Below, in pieces: positions 1-12,239 of a stretch of 64,000 nucleotides of DNA. The position numbers and the translations under genes were made by a program. Position 1 is the first letter of the stretch; each line of letters begins with the position of its first letter. The DNA is from Sphaerolaimus hirsutus. Lineage: Eukaryota > Nematoda > Chromadorea > Monhysterida > Sphaerolaimidae. The notes under the pieces are model-generated. The model was not told where the DNA came from, did not search any database, and saw only the letters and a program-made list of their open reading frames with translations. The stretch is taken from positions 19,667,832 through 19,731,831 of the forward strand of contig OZ038458.1 of NCBI GenBank assembly GCA_964036195.1, read 5' to 3'.

Positions 1-21
1 ATGTCCGTCTGCTGCTTCCCA

Positions 22-83
22 TTGTAGTATTTGATTGAATTACTACAATATTAATATTGTAGTAATTCAATCAAATACTACAA
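22..83. repeat. Perfect 62-bp palindrome
   Basis: The two halves are exact reverse complements about the 52/53 axis and end TTGTAGTATTTGA. A partial copy that has lost most of one arm lies near 3510-3552. It looks like a minimal fold-back element; no coding content. Confidence 0.85.
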
Positions 84-743
84 CATGTAGCTGACCGAGG
101 CTTTCCATGTAGCATACTGAGAACTTAATTTTTCGGGATTTTTTAAAAATTGTGTATGGAAGTATCTGTAATTTAGTTGGTGATTTAGTGTGTGGCGATT
201 TAGTGTATGTATTCATTTGTTTTTCCGATTTAGAAGAGACTGCTAATGAATGTTATCACTGCGCGAGTCTCATTGGTTTTCCTACTATGCGTAGGCTGAT
301 AATTACAATACAAATATCACATGAAAAATTTCAATCACAAAGAATGAATCATGGGACCGGTTGGAATCATGGAATCATTTTCATTTTAAAATTTGCTTTT
401 TTAATAGGTACACACTTTTTACAGTGGTATACATTATCCTCTAAGAGACATTATAAGGTGATTTTTATTTTTGCTGTCCAGTGCCAAACCTGGACAGTGA
501 ATTCTCAGTTCAGTTCAGAAACATCAGTTTGTTTTCCAGCAGTCCACTCTCAGGGGGGTCGCCAGTGGGCTCAACCTTCCGTGACAAGTAGTGGGGGGTG
601 TCGGGTACACCCCCTTAAAATTATGATCAATTCCCCCAACAGTTTTAGATAGGCAGCACATTATACTGTAAAAACATGGGGTGCCGGACCTCGCGTGGAC
701 AGCGATTTTTTTCTCCAAAAAAACTATTCATGTATATGGCGGC
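84..743. other. Intergenic, no gene seen
   Basis: I see no gene. A stretch near 545-705 (CTCAGGGGGGTCGCC ... GGTGCCGGACCT) recurs near 1163-1310 in the same orientation, so it is probably one repeat split by the hAT-like element at 744-1150. Confidence 0.5.
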
Positions 744-1150
744 TAGGGATGGCCGAAAAAGGTTTTTTTCAACATCAAGGTTTTTTTATTGAAAAAAAAC
801 AGTTTTTTCAAGAAAAGGGTTTTATTTTAAAATAAAACCGTTTTTTTCAAAAGCTCCCAGATATGGTCATAAGTCAACATATACAGGTAAATCAGACAGG
901 TGACAGTACTTTGTGATGTTATACATAGCCATAGAATGGCTGTAGAGTCATGGGATAGCATTATAAGTGGTGATTTCTGTCAAAAATATCCATTTTTTGT
1001 CGACTTATTACGTATATCGGCTTTTGTCGAATTTTCGTGATTTCAAGTGAAGTTGGCCATGGAATAGTGTTTAAATTAGGTTACAATAGAAGGCTTACAC
1101 ATTGGCAGTTTTATTAAAAAAACCTTTGAAAAAAACCTTGGCCATCCCTA
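744..1150. mobile_element. hAT-like MITE, poly-T/poly-A arms
   Basis: The termini are TAGGGATGGCCGAAAAAGG and its complement CCTTGGCCATCCCTA. It is flanked by the perfect 8-bp duplication ATGGCGGC at 736-743 and 1151-1158. An 8-bp duplication with a TAGGG terminus fits a non-autonomous hAT element. The arms are runs of T or A, and the interior is shared with the element at 37922-38622. No transposase is present. Confidence 0.85.
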
Positions 1151-1158
1151 ATGGCGGC

Positions 1159-2618
1159 CCACACTCAGGTGGGTCGCCGACCTTCCCCAGCCTGTATAAA
1201 GTAGTGATGGGATGTCGAGTATATAATCTCAAAATTTCGAATAAATCCCCCCACTACAGCTGAAGATATGGCGTCCGGCACCGACTCAGAAATTAGGTGC
1301 CGGACCTGGCGTGTCCCCAGTTTACATGTGAGGTGATTTGTTGAAAAAGTAATAAATACGGTATTTAGGTATGTCTAAAAAATACAAGCAGTAAATCATC
1401 ACAAAAAATCCTTTGAACGCTGCCTTATGTGGATTTTGTCATTACAGCAAAGGGGCACTGTGAACGTCAAAACTGCACCAGCTGTTTTAAAGCTCAAACT
1501 GTCACAAAAGCACTTTGACCCGGAGACTTGAGCCGAAATCGTACTACTGTCGGTACCCAAATCAGCGCTTTGATTTGTGCAAGACTTTGCATGTTTCGTT
1601 CAATTTTTTACATTGTATACATTTGCATGACAATGCAACTAATGATTTGCTCCGTAGCTGCTATGGCGCATGCGGCCAGGGGGCAATCCCGGGCCCTGTA
1701 AAATGTCAATGCAAAGATTGGCGATTTTGCAGGGCATTTTACAGGATCTGGCATTGGCACCAGCGCACCTAGCTAGCAAATAAGCTTGGGCGGGATTGCG
1801 TTCGCTTGCTGTGTTCGCTGCCGCGGCTGCGGCAAATATTCATGAATAAATTGGGGAAAGCGCCGCCGACCATCACATAGCTGCCATAGTTGCACAGTGT
1901 CGCTGGTTTGACGTTGGGCGCTTGAGTTTTGAAAGAGCCATGACGCTTGGCGTTATTTTGGCGTGGCGCCAGGCACAAACCGCTTGGCGCTAGCGCCGAA
2001 GCAGCAGCGGCACCAGCGCTAGAACTTTTAATGCCATGGCGCTCTTGGCTCCTGGCGCTATTAATGGTTCTCGAGTGCTCTGGACTGTTATGAATGTTGC
2101 TAAGTGTTGTGCTTGGGTGAATTGTTGAAGTGCGTAGGTATTTATATTAGCTGTGCGCCTGCGTTTTTGAAGTAGTCTGTTGGTTGTCATGGTGATAGTG
2201 TAATGAGTATTTCTATCATTTAATAACTACGTCACAAAAGTGGTGGGAATAAAACCCAAATTCGACAAATCTTGGGGAATATTGTCTATTGGATCTTGAT
2301 TGAATAGTAAAAACATGATATACGGGTAAAAAACTGCTAAGCATAGCACAGGAATTGTATGCCTGTATATAAAATCACAAACTACGGCAACTTGTCCGAT
2401 CTACCTGTATATGTTGACTCAAACATTTATTTAATAAAAATTATTGTCAAAGAAAACATTTTCCCATCCATATTTGATACCCTAGTTTCCACCATCATAA
2501 CAAGAAAACAAGATTTAATTACTGTCATGAAATGTCACTGCGATTTGAAGTGTGAAAACAACACTAAATTTGAAGTGTTTACCTAAACGTAACACAATTT
2601 GAATAATGAAAATAGGTA
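1159..2618. other. Intergenic repeat debris
   Basis: No gene is supported. The stretch holds a short reverse introner relative (1677-1760) and degraded GCGCC-palindrome sequence around 1930-2060. The rest is AT-rich with no recognisable feature. Confidence 0.5.
1677..1760 (-). mobile_element. Introner-family element, intergenic, reverse orientation
   Basis: Read on the minus strand, it starts CTG then GTGCCAATGCCAG and ends GGATTGCCCCCTG. That is the same end structure as the introners in genes, with the same CTG duplication (CAG on the plus strand at 1677-1679 and 1761-1763). At 84 bp it is internally shortened. Confidence 0.7.
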
Positions 2619-3045
2619 CCGAATTACCTCGAATTAACCCCGCCCCCTTGAATTAACCCCCCCCCCCTCGAAATACCCCCCTAAATTTCGGCTGAGGAAA
2701 TAATAAAACCCCCCTCGAAATACCCCCCCCCTAAGATTGAGTGTAACGTGAACGTACATGACAAATACCGCAGTTTGTGATCTGTACAATGCAGAACACA
2801 CGTTAAAACTGATGATTAAGTGACGTTAGGGAAGGGTTTTTGGGTATATACAGTTATATATGCATATAAACACATACATCAATGTAATTGTTCGATTTGT
2901 CTACGTCCGCGTACGGGGAATTTCCGAAAATTTCTGGCGAAATAATAGACCCCCCCCCTCGAATAAACCCCCCCTCGAGTCTTCCCCCCCTCAAATTTTG
3001 CTGGCGAAATAATAAACCCCCTGGGGGTATTTCGAGGTAATACGG
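2619..3045. mobile_element. TA-flanked MITE with poly-C arms
   Basis: The terminal inverted repeats are CCGAATTACCTCGAATTAAC at the left and its relative ending CGAGGTAATACGG at the right, with TA on both sides. Long C runs sit in the left arm and matching G/C runs in the right. Member of the CCGTATTTCCTCGAAATAC family, the commonest repeat here. Confidence 0.8.
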
Positions 3046-3130
3046 TAGACAATATTTAATGGCACTGCCTACGCGTTTCCCTCAACCCACACAGCGTCTG
3101 AAAAGCCCCCAAATACGCCAGCTATGTGTA

Positions 3131-3297
3131 GTGCCTACGCAACTCCCAGACCCTCTAAAAACCCTGTAAAATGTCAAATGTCATGCAGAGTATCAAACGT
3201 ACGTTTGCCATTTTGCAGGGCATTTTCCAATACTTTTGACACTTTGCATGCCATTTGACATTTTACATGGCTTTTTAAAGGGTCTGGGAGTCGCACT
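3131..3297 (+). mobile_element. Introner-family element, intergenic
   Basis: The ends carry ACTCCCAGACCCT and its complement GGGTCTGGGAGT. The interior has TGTCAAATGTCATG and the complementary arm GACACTTTGCATG, which is the fold-back body seen in the genic introners. It lies outside any gene and its terminal bases are degraded. Confidence 0.7.
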
Positions 3298-4374
3298 AGT
3301 TCGCACCGTGACTTTGTGAAAACTGAAATGTACAATGCATCCATTTTATTTACCTACAATTAGTGTATGCTGTATGAATTTGTTCTCAAATTTTCAAATG
3401 TAAACTTTTATTTATTTAGATTCAAATTTAAATTAAATTAAATCATGTGACCGAGTTGATTCATTTGAATTTGAATTAAATTCCAGTTTTCACCAAATTC
3501 ACGATGCAAGTGTAGTATTAATATTGTATTAATTCAATCAAATACTACACAAGCTATTGTGCGCAGCGGCCACAGATGTCTGACTGCTCCCAGCTATCTA
3601 AATATTTATCTCTGCTAGTTTATATTTGGTTTTGCTTACTATATCCTGAATCATCACCACAAATAAATGATGACAAATAAAAACACAAAAATCCGATACT
3701 TGGAAAAGTTTGGATTGCTGTCAACTGAGCTGGGATACACCCAGAGAGTTGACAACCTGTGACTGATGTGGCTTAAAGCCACCGTAGTTTATAGCATGAC
3801 GTTAAAATATAACCCCCAACATGGACAGCATATTATTAGGGGGATTATGATTTTTTGTTCCTAATTTTAGCCCAAATACTTTTTATCCAGAAGTAGAATA
3901 TCATTTAAGGTGGAGAGAAACCCGTGATTAAGGTTGCATGGTGTTAGTTGTGTTAACACCGAAAAATATATGCTGCCATGAATATTGAGATCATCAGTTG
4001 GTGCCACTCACATCCTGTTGAATCAAAGCCAATGAATGCTGATCGGTCAGCTGGTCATAATGGATCAAATAATTTATGCAGATGCAATACATTAGGTGTC
4101 ATTACAAAGCGTGCCATATTGCCGTCACAAATGAACATCAACCTCAGCTAGGCCAAAGGTTCTAACGGTATTTATCTGGATATATGTTGCATTTCCCAGT
4201 CACAATCCCAAATCCAACCTCGACAAAATGTCGGGGCTTTCCCTTCCCGATTCCGACACGCCAATCCTGATCCCGACTTTCAAAAACCACAGAAACGTTC
4301 TATAAAACGCAATCGTAAATATTTGAGATCTAGGTACACTCAGTATGAACAGAGAATTTTTTGTGTGAAGAGTA
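3298..4374. other. Intergenic, no gene seen
   Basis: The stretch is AT-rich. Only a partial copy of the terminal palindrome of this window (about 3510-3552) is recognisable. No open frame with gene-like features. Confidence 0.45.
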
Positions 4375-4662
4375 GTGATGTAAAAAGGCGCCAAGACTTT
4401 GGCGCCAAGCGCCAAAAGCGCAATTGTACTTTTCCGACACTAGCGCCATGCGCCAGAAGCGTCATGGCGCTTTTTGCTTTGGCGCTAGCGCCAACCGCCA
4501 GCGCCAGACATTTTGTTCCTGGCGTCGGGTAAAAATAGAGCCAAGCGCCATGGCGCTTTTTGTTTTGGCCCCAGCGCCAAGCGTCAGCGCCAGGCATTTT
4601 GTTCCTGGCGCCAGTCAAAAAAAGCGCAAAGCGCCAGAAGCGCCATGGCGCTTTTACATCAC
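4375..4662. mobile_element. GCGCC-palindrome MITE, TA-flanked
   Basis: It begins GTGATGTAAAAAGGCGCC and ends GGCGCTTTTACATCAC, with TA on both sides. The interior is a dense series of GGCGCC and GCGCCATGGCGC palindromes. Overlapping open frames through it on both strands are a by-product of the palindromes, not genes. Confidence 0.8.
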
Positions 4663-4934
4663 TAAATTGGAGCACAGCGCATTTCCTTATAAATATGGAG
4701 TGTTGGATAATATTTTGTCAACACAATAAACAAAAATACAGTTTCCTGTTTACGCAAGGTTGCAAAACCTCGAATATTGCTTCCGTATTTTTCAACTTGT
4801 TAATGATTCTTTTTTATTACTTTATTTTTATAGTAATACTTTAGTAAATATCACTTTAGTAAAATTACTGAATTTAAGTAGGTAACTATTTTTCAAAATT
4901 AGGTATTTTTTAATATTTGAAAATGTTTTATACA

Positions 4935-5410
4935 CCGTATTTGCTCGGATAGTTCGGATGCTCGGATAATGATTCCCCCTGTAAGATGAGTGAGGAAATA
5001 ATAATTCCCCCTTGAATAACCCCCACTCGAAATACCCCCAGGTTTGAACGAGCTGGGGATAAAGTATTCGCATTTCGCCCCCTCGAAATACCCCCACCCA
5101 AATAGAGTGTAAAGAGAATGTACATGACAAATACGGTAATAGCGCAGTTTCTGATCTGTATAATGCAGAACACACGTAAATACAAATGACTGAATGATGT
5201 TAGGATACCTACATACGATTATACACGTCTATAAACACTTACCTAAATGTATAGGTAATTGTTGTATTTTTCCATGCCTCCGTGTGCGGGATTTCACAAA
5301 CGTTTTGACGAAATAATAGACTCCCCTTGAATAAGCCCCCACGAATAAATCCCCCTCAAAATTTGCTGGCGAAATAATAAACTCCCTGGGGGTATTTCGA
5401 GGAAATACGG
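4935..5410. mobile_element. TA-flanked MITE with poly-C arms
   Basis: The left end is CCGTATTTGCTCGG and the right end is CGAGGAAATACGG. C-rich arms contain CCCCCTCGAAATACCCCC motifs. Same family as 2619-3045. Confidence 0.75.
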
Positions 5411-5627
5411 TATGAGGTATTTTTAATATATTGATAACCTAATAACCAATGACGTCAGGAAAACACTTCTAAATATAAATTTAGCAGCGTGGTAAAATAA
5501 AATGAAATGGCAAAGCATTTCATTCATTTCATCTTAATAAATACCGCGAATAGGTATACTATAAAAAATCTACCTTATAATTACATCGACAGGACTCCAA
5601 GCTATAAAACTGCACAATGTCAGTATA

Positions 5628-6052
5628 CCGTATTACCTCGAATTAACCCCCCCCTTGAATTAACCCCCCCCTCGAAATACCCCCCCTAAAATTCGGCTGA
5701 GGAAAAAATAAACCCCCCCCTCGAAATACCCCCCCTAAGATTGAGTGTAAAGAGAACGTACATGACGAATACTGCAGTTTGTGATCTGTACAATGCAGAA
5801 CACACGTTAAAACTGATGATTAAGTGATGTTAGGGAAGGGTTAATGTGTTTATACAGTTATATATGCCCAAAAACACATAAACATCTATGTAATTGTTTG
5901 ATTTTTCTACGTCTGCGTATGGGGAATTTACGAAAATTTCTGGCGAAATAATAGACCCCCCCCCTCGAATAAACCCCCCCCTCGAATTATCCCCCCCTCA
6001 AATTTTGCTGGCGAAATAATAAACCCCCTGGGGGTATTTCGAGGTAATACGG
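5628..6052. mobile_element. TA-flanked MITE with poly-C arms
   Basis: The ends are CCGTATTACCTCGAATTAAC and CGAGGTAATACGG, flanked by TA. The interior is close to that of the copy at 2619-3045, so the two are recent relatives. Confidence 0.8.
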
Positions 6053-6379
6053 TAGTTCGTTATCGCTGCCTTCGTGAGCACTAAAACTGATATTCAGTCA
6101 TTTTTATGGTTTACAAAACAATATTTATGTTCACCAGTTTTTTCTATCCATGTCGAGTATAGGAATGACTGGTAACGGTAAAACCATTAGTCTTTTAGGC
6201 AATTCCAGAATTTTCTGTTGTCTATATTTTAATACATTTCAGACTTGAATTTTTATCACCTGGGAGTGATGTCTAACTCCAAAAATTTAACACTAGCATT
6301 TCTCTGCTGTTTCATTGTTTTATGCCGTTCCCAAGCCATGTGAGTCAAACGCTGATTTTATTTTGTTGTGCTTATGGAG

Positions 6380-6873
6380 CGATTACAGCTCGGGCGTAAA
6401 ATTCCAGCGTAAAATTCCATTGCAAAATTGATTACATGAAAGTGGATGTGATGATACAGGTCTGCAATTTTTCATGGAGAATATGTTTATCAATACCTTC
6501 ATTGTGACCAAGGGTCATCGTCCACGGTCACTTCTATTTGATTGTGAAAATTCAAAAATTTTACGATAATGATTTTACGCTGCAATTTTACGCCAGCTGA
6601 AGAAAAGTCAATTCTACGCCAGGTGATTGCCTGCAATGACATAGCGTAGAATGGATTTTCCTTCAGCTGGCGTAAAATTCCACCGTAAAATAGAAATTTT
6701 TGAATTTCCACAATCAAATGGCAGTGACTGTGGATGATGACTCTTGGACACATGGAAGGTATTGATAAACATATTCTCCATGAAAAATTGCAGACCTGTA
6801 TCATCATCCACTATTATGTAATCAATTTTGCGATGGAATTTTACGCTGGAATTTTACGCCCGAGCTGTAATCG
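6380..6873. repeat. Large fold-back element, ~494 bp
   Basis: The outer arms (CGATTACAGCTCGGGCGTAA at the left and its complement at the right) and most of the interior pair with each other, including the ATGGAGAATATG / CATATTCTCCAT segments. GGCGTAAAATT motifs recur. The open frames inside are mirror images and not genes. Confidence 0.75.
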
Positions 6874-6963
6874 TAGCATTAGTGAAAAGCGCCGGATGTG
6901 GTGGTCTGGTGGTAACATTCAAGCTGCCCCGGTCGCCAAACTAACAATACGCACTTACCGGTC

Positions 6964-7168
6964 GTGATGTAAAAAGCGCCAGGGCTTTGGCGCCAAGCGC
7001 CAAAAAAACCATGGCGCTTTTCCGACCTCCAGCATCATGCGCCAATGGCGCCAGAGCAAAATGGCGCCAAGCGCTTTTTGCTTTGGCGCTAGCGCCAGCG
7101 CCAGGCATTTTGTTCCTGGCGCCGGGCAAAAACAGCGCCAAGCGCCGAAAGCGCCATGGCGCTTTTCA
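6964..7168. mobile_element. GCGCC-palindrome MITE, right end truncated
   Basis: It starts GTGATGTAAAAAGCGCC like the intact copies. The right end stops at GCGCTTTTCATA without the TACATCAC terminus. Confidence 0.7.
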
Positions 7169-7472
7169 TAGACATTATCTACCAAGAGTGTTTGACATAT
7201 TTCCATCGTAAATTAGTGTTCAGAGATATTTACATTAAGGTGGAGCACAAGCTGCCTCTGCAAAGTGAAATTTCAAAATTGACGGGATCATTTCATTTTA
7301 AATCTATCATGCCTCTAATCCTTAAACCAACTGGCAAGCCAGAGTGTGAGTGAAGAAATTCATAAAATGTTCCTATTTCTTGAAAGATTCCTAAGAATTT
7401 GAATCTTCCAGTTAGCAGAGGCAGCTTTTGCTTTGGCTAAATTCCAATCTTGCAAAAATTTAGTTGCCGGAA

Positions 7473-8537
7473 ATGGCTTCAAGTAGCGGCGCTGTTCCAG
7501 CACTAGTTGTGTACTTTTCACACTATTTTAATACCAAAAACAATTTTAATAATTCATTTTACAGGGATTACGCTCTGGTACCAATCGACAGCGTGATCAT
7601 AGTTGGCGATGGCGGCCGTTTTGTTAATGATCCCGTCAAACGTTTCATTTCGTACGTTGCGATCAAGTTTTCGTATACCGTATACCTCTTTGAGACCCCC
7701 TTGAATAACCCCCCTGCTTGCCGGGTGAGAAAAAATAGCTCCGCCCTTGCAACCAATGCAAATGCAGTGCAGTGTCTGAAACCAAAAATACAGAAGAGTG
7801 TTAGCCTACTACGGCCATTACAAAGTGTTATTCTGAGGAGAAAATAACTGCCCCTTGAATGACTCCTCCCCTTTGAATAACTCCCCCTCAAAACCTCTGA
7901 CGAAAAAATTAACTCCCCTGGAGCCAGATTTAATTCTCCCTACAGATTTTAAATGTTCAGCCAGGAATGACGCACATGCACTGAGAGCAAAGCAGTTCAT
8001 CAAATACATAAACGTGTCCCTTAACGTCGCCGATATTGCAATAAAATGTATTTTACTTAGATTTCGGCCCGGAGATAACAATTTCGTTATTTCTTGGCCG
8101 TGGACCAACTCGTTCTTTTTTTCGGTTTTGTCGGGCACATTAATCGCGATTTTGTATGCTCGTACATGCATTCCTTTATTTTCACTGCCCTCATGTTTCG
8201 GTGACGTTAAGGCAAACTTGCTGTATTTGATGAACTGCTTTGCTCTCAGTGCATGTGCGTCGACCTGGCTGAACGTTAGAAATTTATCAGGTGTAGCGGC
8301 GTGCCCTACAAATTTGTAGGGTGAATTAAATCTGGTCCCTGGGGCTGGGGTCCAATTCGAGGATATACTGTATTCGTGTTTACAGTGTTCTATTTATACT
8401 TTTCAAAGCGCAATAACAAACATTCTAGCTACCTAAACATTTTTTGTCGCGTTCATTTCAGAATGGCAAGGCCGGAGCACAACAGCCGACAGCGAGAAGC
8501 CATTAAGAAGATGCGTGATTTGGCGATGTTCGGATAG
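7473..8537 (+). CDS. Candidate small 3-exon gene, 66 residues, unknown function
   Basis: Proposed exons are 7473-7510, 7565-7651 and 8462-8537. They join with GT-AG introns (donors GTACTT and GTACGT; acceptors TTTACAG and TTTCAG) and keep one open frame from ATG to TAG. The product would be a soluble protein with an acidic/hydrophobic middle and a basic helical tail, ending in AIKKMRDLAMFG. I do not recognise the family. Intron 2 contains a degraded poly-C MITE and a fold-back (7915-8344). What I see is that frame, phases and splice signals agree across three exons; whether it is transcribed is inference. It could instead be part of a longer gene with unseen exons, or chance. Its base composition is less repeat-like than its surroundings. 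Confidence 0.4.
7915..8344. repeat. Fold-back element inside degraded poly-C MITE
   Basis: The left arm CCAGATTTAATTC and the GCACATGCACTGAGAGC segment have reverse complements in the right arm (GCTCTCAGTGCATGTGC, GAATTAAATCTGG). The surrounding 7678-8370 has decayed ends of the CCGTATTTCC family. Confidence 0.6.
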
Positions 8538-8595
8538 CTTTATTTGCTCCGTTTGACCGATTCTGTTAGAATCATGTTGTGATCACTCGGGTCTA

Positions 8596-8732
8596 GTGAT
8601 GTAAAATGCGCCAGCATTTTGGCGAAGCGCCATGGCGCTTTTCTACCCCTTAGCGCCAAGCTCCAAAGGCGCCATGACGCTTTTGCTTTGGCTCAGGCGT
8701 CAGCCGCCGGCGCCGTGGCGCTTTTACGTCAC
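8596..8732. mobile_element. GCGCC-palindrome MITE, short copy
   Basis: It starts GTGATGTAAAATGCGCC and ends GGCGCTTTTACGTCAC, with TA on both sides. Confidence 0.75.
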
Positions 8733-9270
8733 TACTCGATCGGACTTTCGTGGGTTGGTATTCGATTCTGTCAACTTGACATTGTCACTTTAATATTCAC
8801 CGAAATAAAAAATCATCGCCACCAGCAACGATGTAAATATTTTCGCACCGCGTTGAGGCGAATGTCCAAAGTGATTAAACCACTCAATTCAATGAAACGT
8901 ATTTCGAGCGTAAATATTTACCTGCCTAAATATACATAGGTAGGTATATACCTATTTTTCGGTCGCCCATCTGTTGGTTGTTAAACAATGTGAACAGCGC
9001 CATATTTCTGAGTATTGTTTGCCCGCAAATGAATCTACATGTTTGTGAAATTGATCGGAGAATTTCTGTGACGGAGATGGAAATGTGCCAAAAATTGTGT
9101 CAAGGGATAAAGGCGACTAGGTGCTGGTCGTGCCTGGCGCTGTAGAAAAAATACAAGCTTTGGCGGCTCCACGGCGCATTTCATCACTATTTTATAATGG
9201 GCTTCAATCGCACCTATAGAGAGGGATATCTGTATTCTGTATGAGAAAACGCATTTCATTTATTATGCCG

Positions 9271-9388
9271 GTGCCACTGGCACTGCAAAATGCCCTGGCA
9301 AATATCAATTTTTTTGCAGAACATTTGTCATTTTGCCATGCATTTTGCATGGCATTTTACATTTTACAAACTTTGGGAGTGGTCCCAG
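9271..9388 (+). mobile_element. Introner-family element, intergenic
   Basis: It starts GTGCCACTGGCACTGC and ends CTTTGGGAGTGGTCCCAG. The interior has AAAATGCCCTGG and its complementary arm. The flanking triplets are CCG and CAG. It is degenerate and not inside a recognised gene. Confidence 0.55.
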
Positions 9389-9779
9389 GTGGAACGGCAG
9401 ATAAATATTTATAAAGAGGAATAGCACATGTTTTTATCCGTTTTACTTTATTGTTTTTTTTTACAAAACTCTAACACATTAATGATTCAAGTTGTGTTTG
9501 AATTTAGGTATTCCAAAATTTCGCTAGGTAGCGAGTTTTTAGCGCCTAGCAAAAAGTTTACTGATTGGAAATTTGTTCTGTTTTGTTTTTGTTTTCACTT
9601 AAATCATGTTTATTATTGTAATTGATAAACCAAAGCCAATCAAACTTGTAATTTAAAGTATCATTTCAATAAAGTGTTCTGACGCAGAAAATCTAATTTC
9701 AACCCAATCAATCGACCAGAAGAACCCTTTTGCTTCCTGGACTGTGTTATAAGAATTGAATGTAGGTAAGAAATAGGTA
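9389..9779. other. Intergenic, no gene seen
   Basis: AT-rich, nothing recognisable. Confidence 0.4.
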
Positions 9780-10317
9780 CCGTATTTCTCCGATCAAAGC
9801 ACCCCCCCGTTCAAAGCTCCCGGGGTGCTATGCTGTGTATTTTGTTCCGTATAAAGCACCCGGGTGCTTTACATTTCACAAAAAAAAATTGGTGATCATC
9901 TGTTGCCTCACCTAAATGATATTGCTGAGAAGAATTTGGAAGACCATCTGTTGCATAAAGGTTTTTTCGCGTGGCGCGCGGCGTTCTTTTGCGTGCTGCG
10001 GCGAAATCAAACACTTGAAGTGGTGCTTGAGTTCAAAGATTTGTTGAGCGTGGGATTGTTGCAAAAGCATTGCAACCTTACTAATCACAGATTTGCAATA
10101 CATAGATAGGTAGATACAACTTTAAAAAGGAAAAAAAGAGTCATGGTGAATGTAAATGATCGCGCTTTCCTAAGTATTTATCGGTGTCAAACAAAACATA
10201 GCATAGCACCCGGTGATTTGCATTGCACCAGGGTGCTATACATGGCACTTCAAAAGTAGTTTGAAAATAGCTCCAATTTTGTAAAGCACCAGGGGTGCTT
10301 TGATCGGAGAAATACGG
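9780..10317. mobile_element. TA-flanked MITE, AAAGCACC-arm variant
   Basis: The outer ends CCGTATTTCTCCGATCAAAG and CTTTGATCGGAGAAATACGG are exact complements and are flanked by TA. The next bases are AGCACCC repeats rather than CGAAATACCCCC, so the outermost terminus is shared with the poly-C family while the subterminal motif has been replaced. Confidence 0.8.
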
Positions 10318-10331
10318 TAGGTAAATAAATA

Positions 10332-10727
10332 CCGTATTTCCTCAAATTACGCCCAGGATGGTTTTTTTTTTCAGAGTGGGAATTTTGAGGGGGTTCAACG
10401 AAGGGGGGGGGGTATTTTGGGGATTTGTTATTTCGCCGAAAGTCCCAGTACTTACTATTAGTTGTTTGTAACGTACGCAGACATAGGAAAATGCAGCAAA
10501 AACCGCGACGTAACGGTTTCTATAGACTTACCTATATAAGATGGTATGAACCCTGTTCCTGTTCTAACGTTACACAGTCATTGTTTTAAAATGTGGTCTG
10601 CATTGCCTCTGGATCACAAACCGCAGCTTTCGTCATTTACGTTCTCTTTACTCTCAATTAGGGGGGGTATTCGAGGGGGTATTAATTCATGGTGGCCAGT
10701 TTGAGGGGGTATTCTAAGGAAATACGG
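10332..10727. mobile_element. TA-flanked MITE with poly-C/G arms
   Basis: The left end is CCGTATTTCCTCAAATTACG and the right end is CTAAGGAAATACGG, with TA on both sides. It is adjacent to the variant at 9780-10317. Confidence 0.7.
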
Positions 10728-11250
10728 TAGGTATACTCGGCAGACATGATACTATACAATGAGTTGCATGATGTCATATCATGCACGCTGTATCCAACCC
10801 GTAGAACTCTGTTTTGGTGACTCGTGCTTACGCATATACGGAATGAAACTATTCAATTGTGCCCGCACAATTCAAACCCCCGTCAAAGTGTAGTTGAGTT
10901 TTTTGGCATGATGCCATCCAAGCGTCGTCTGGATCTGAATAAATACAAAGCGGGAACGTTTTCTGAATTCAAAATTTTGAACGTAACAAGTTTTTGTCAA
11001 AATGAATCGATAGCGTGTAACTTTTCTAAATATGAATTAGATTAAACGTAGGTAAACGTATAATCAAAAATTTGCAGCACCTATCGGCACAAAAATTGGA
11101 GTAAACGAGTGCGTAAAGAACAGCACATTTTTATTTTCCTTCTTACTATCTTTATATTTTCTTTTTTACTATATTCCTTTCTCGTTCGCTCTACAAGAAC
11201 AAAATATAACTTTCCAATTTTGTAGAATGATATGTCTGTCGACTATACAT
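10728..11250. other. Intergenic, no gene seen
   Basis: No coding signal or recognisable repeat. Confidence 0.4.
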
Positions 11251-11572
11251 CCTAATACTTATAGGGGCGTAAGGCTTGGGCCGCTGCCAAAAAATCCTAC
11301 ACACACAAGCTGACTTAGGGAGGGTATTCCTACAATTTTGAACTTGGACAACCCCCCATCCTATGCACCGGGGGCCACTGGTCGGGAACACCCCCTACAT
11401 AAAAATAAAATCCCAATATAGGAGGTAGAACCCTATATTGAGTCTAGGTGCAGACCCAAGTGGTCTGACTTGAGCTCTGGCTGTCTAGGGAGCTGGTTTT
11501 ATACTGGGTGGGTGACAGAGGTTAGAGCAGTTACACTAACAGAGTGGGCGGAGCCTGCAAGCAAGCTGCTTT

Positions 11573-11773
11573 CAGGGGGCAGTCCCAGATTCTGTTAACT
11601 GCAAAGTAAGATGTCAAATGTCATGCAGTGTCAATTCTCATGACAAATGCAAAGTAAAGTGTCAATTGTCATGCAAATTACAGTAATAAAATATTATTTT
11701 ATTGATTGACATGACATTTGACATTTGAGATTTGACATTTTACTTTACACTTTACATGGTCTGGAATTGGCAC
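11573..11773 (-). mobile_element. Introner-family element, reverse, copy 1
   Basis: On the minus strand it starts GTGCCAATTCCAGACC after CTG and ends GGGACTGCCCCCTG. The interior carries AGTAATAAA and ATTGACATGACATTTG, as in the BOP1 introner, so the two belong to one subfamily. Confidence 0.75.
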
Positions 11774-11946
11774 CAGCTGGCTCTGTTTGGACATGTTTGC
11801 TGTGGTCTGAAATTGGCACCAGCTGGCTCTGTTTGGACATGTTTGCTGTGGTCTGGAATTGGCACCAGCTGGCCCTGTTTGGACATGTTTGCTGTGGTCT
11901 GGAATTGGCACCAGCTGGCTCTGTTTGGACATGTTTGCTGATTCAT
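11761..11946. repeat. 46-bp tandem repeat, four copies
   Basis: The unit CTGGAATTGGCACCAG... recurs at 11761, 11807, 11853 and 11899, an exact 46-bp period. The first unit overlaps the terminus of the adjacent introner-family element, so the array appears to have grown from that terminus. Confidence 0.85.
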
Positions 11947-12239
11947 TTGTCTATACAGGCAGGGCTTTGTGTGATGTGAGAATTTTGGTTGCACCACTAA
12001 AATGTCTAGTGATAGCAAATAAAAATGCAAAAATAAAAAATGTTGTCATATTTTCATATTTTTATTTTTCCCAATGGTAAAAACATGTAATGTAAATATT
12101 AAACATATAAAAGTAAATAATTTTTTAAATAAAGGAGTAATTTGGGGTAAAACATTACAGAAAAAAAGCAAAAAATTGCATTTGTGTCATGGTCTAAAAT
12201 ATCTTAATCATCAACAAAATCAATTAATATCAACACATC

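Noticed and set aside
152..652. 166-codon open frame near the window start
   Set aside because: No splice context, no recognisable domain, and its 3' part runs into a repeated segment; treated as chance.
4323..4844. Alanine- and arginine-rich open frames in GCGCC regions
   Set aside because: Palindromic GC-rich MITE sequence lacks stops by composition; no conserved protein and all copies differ.
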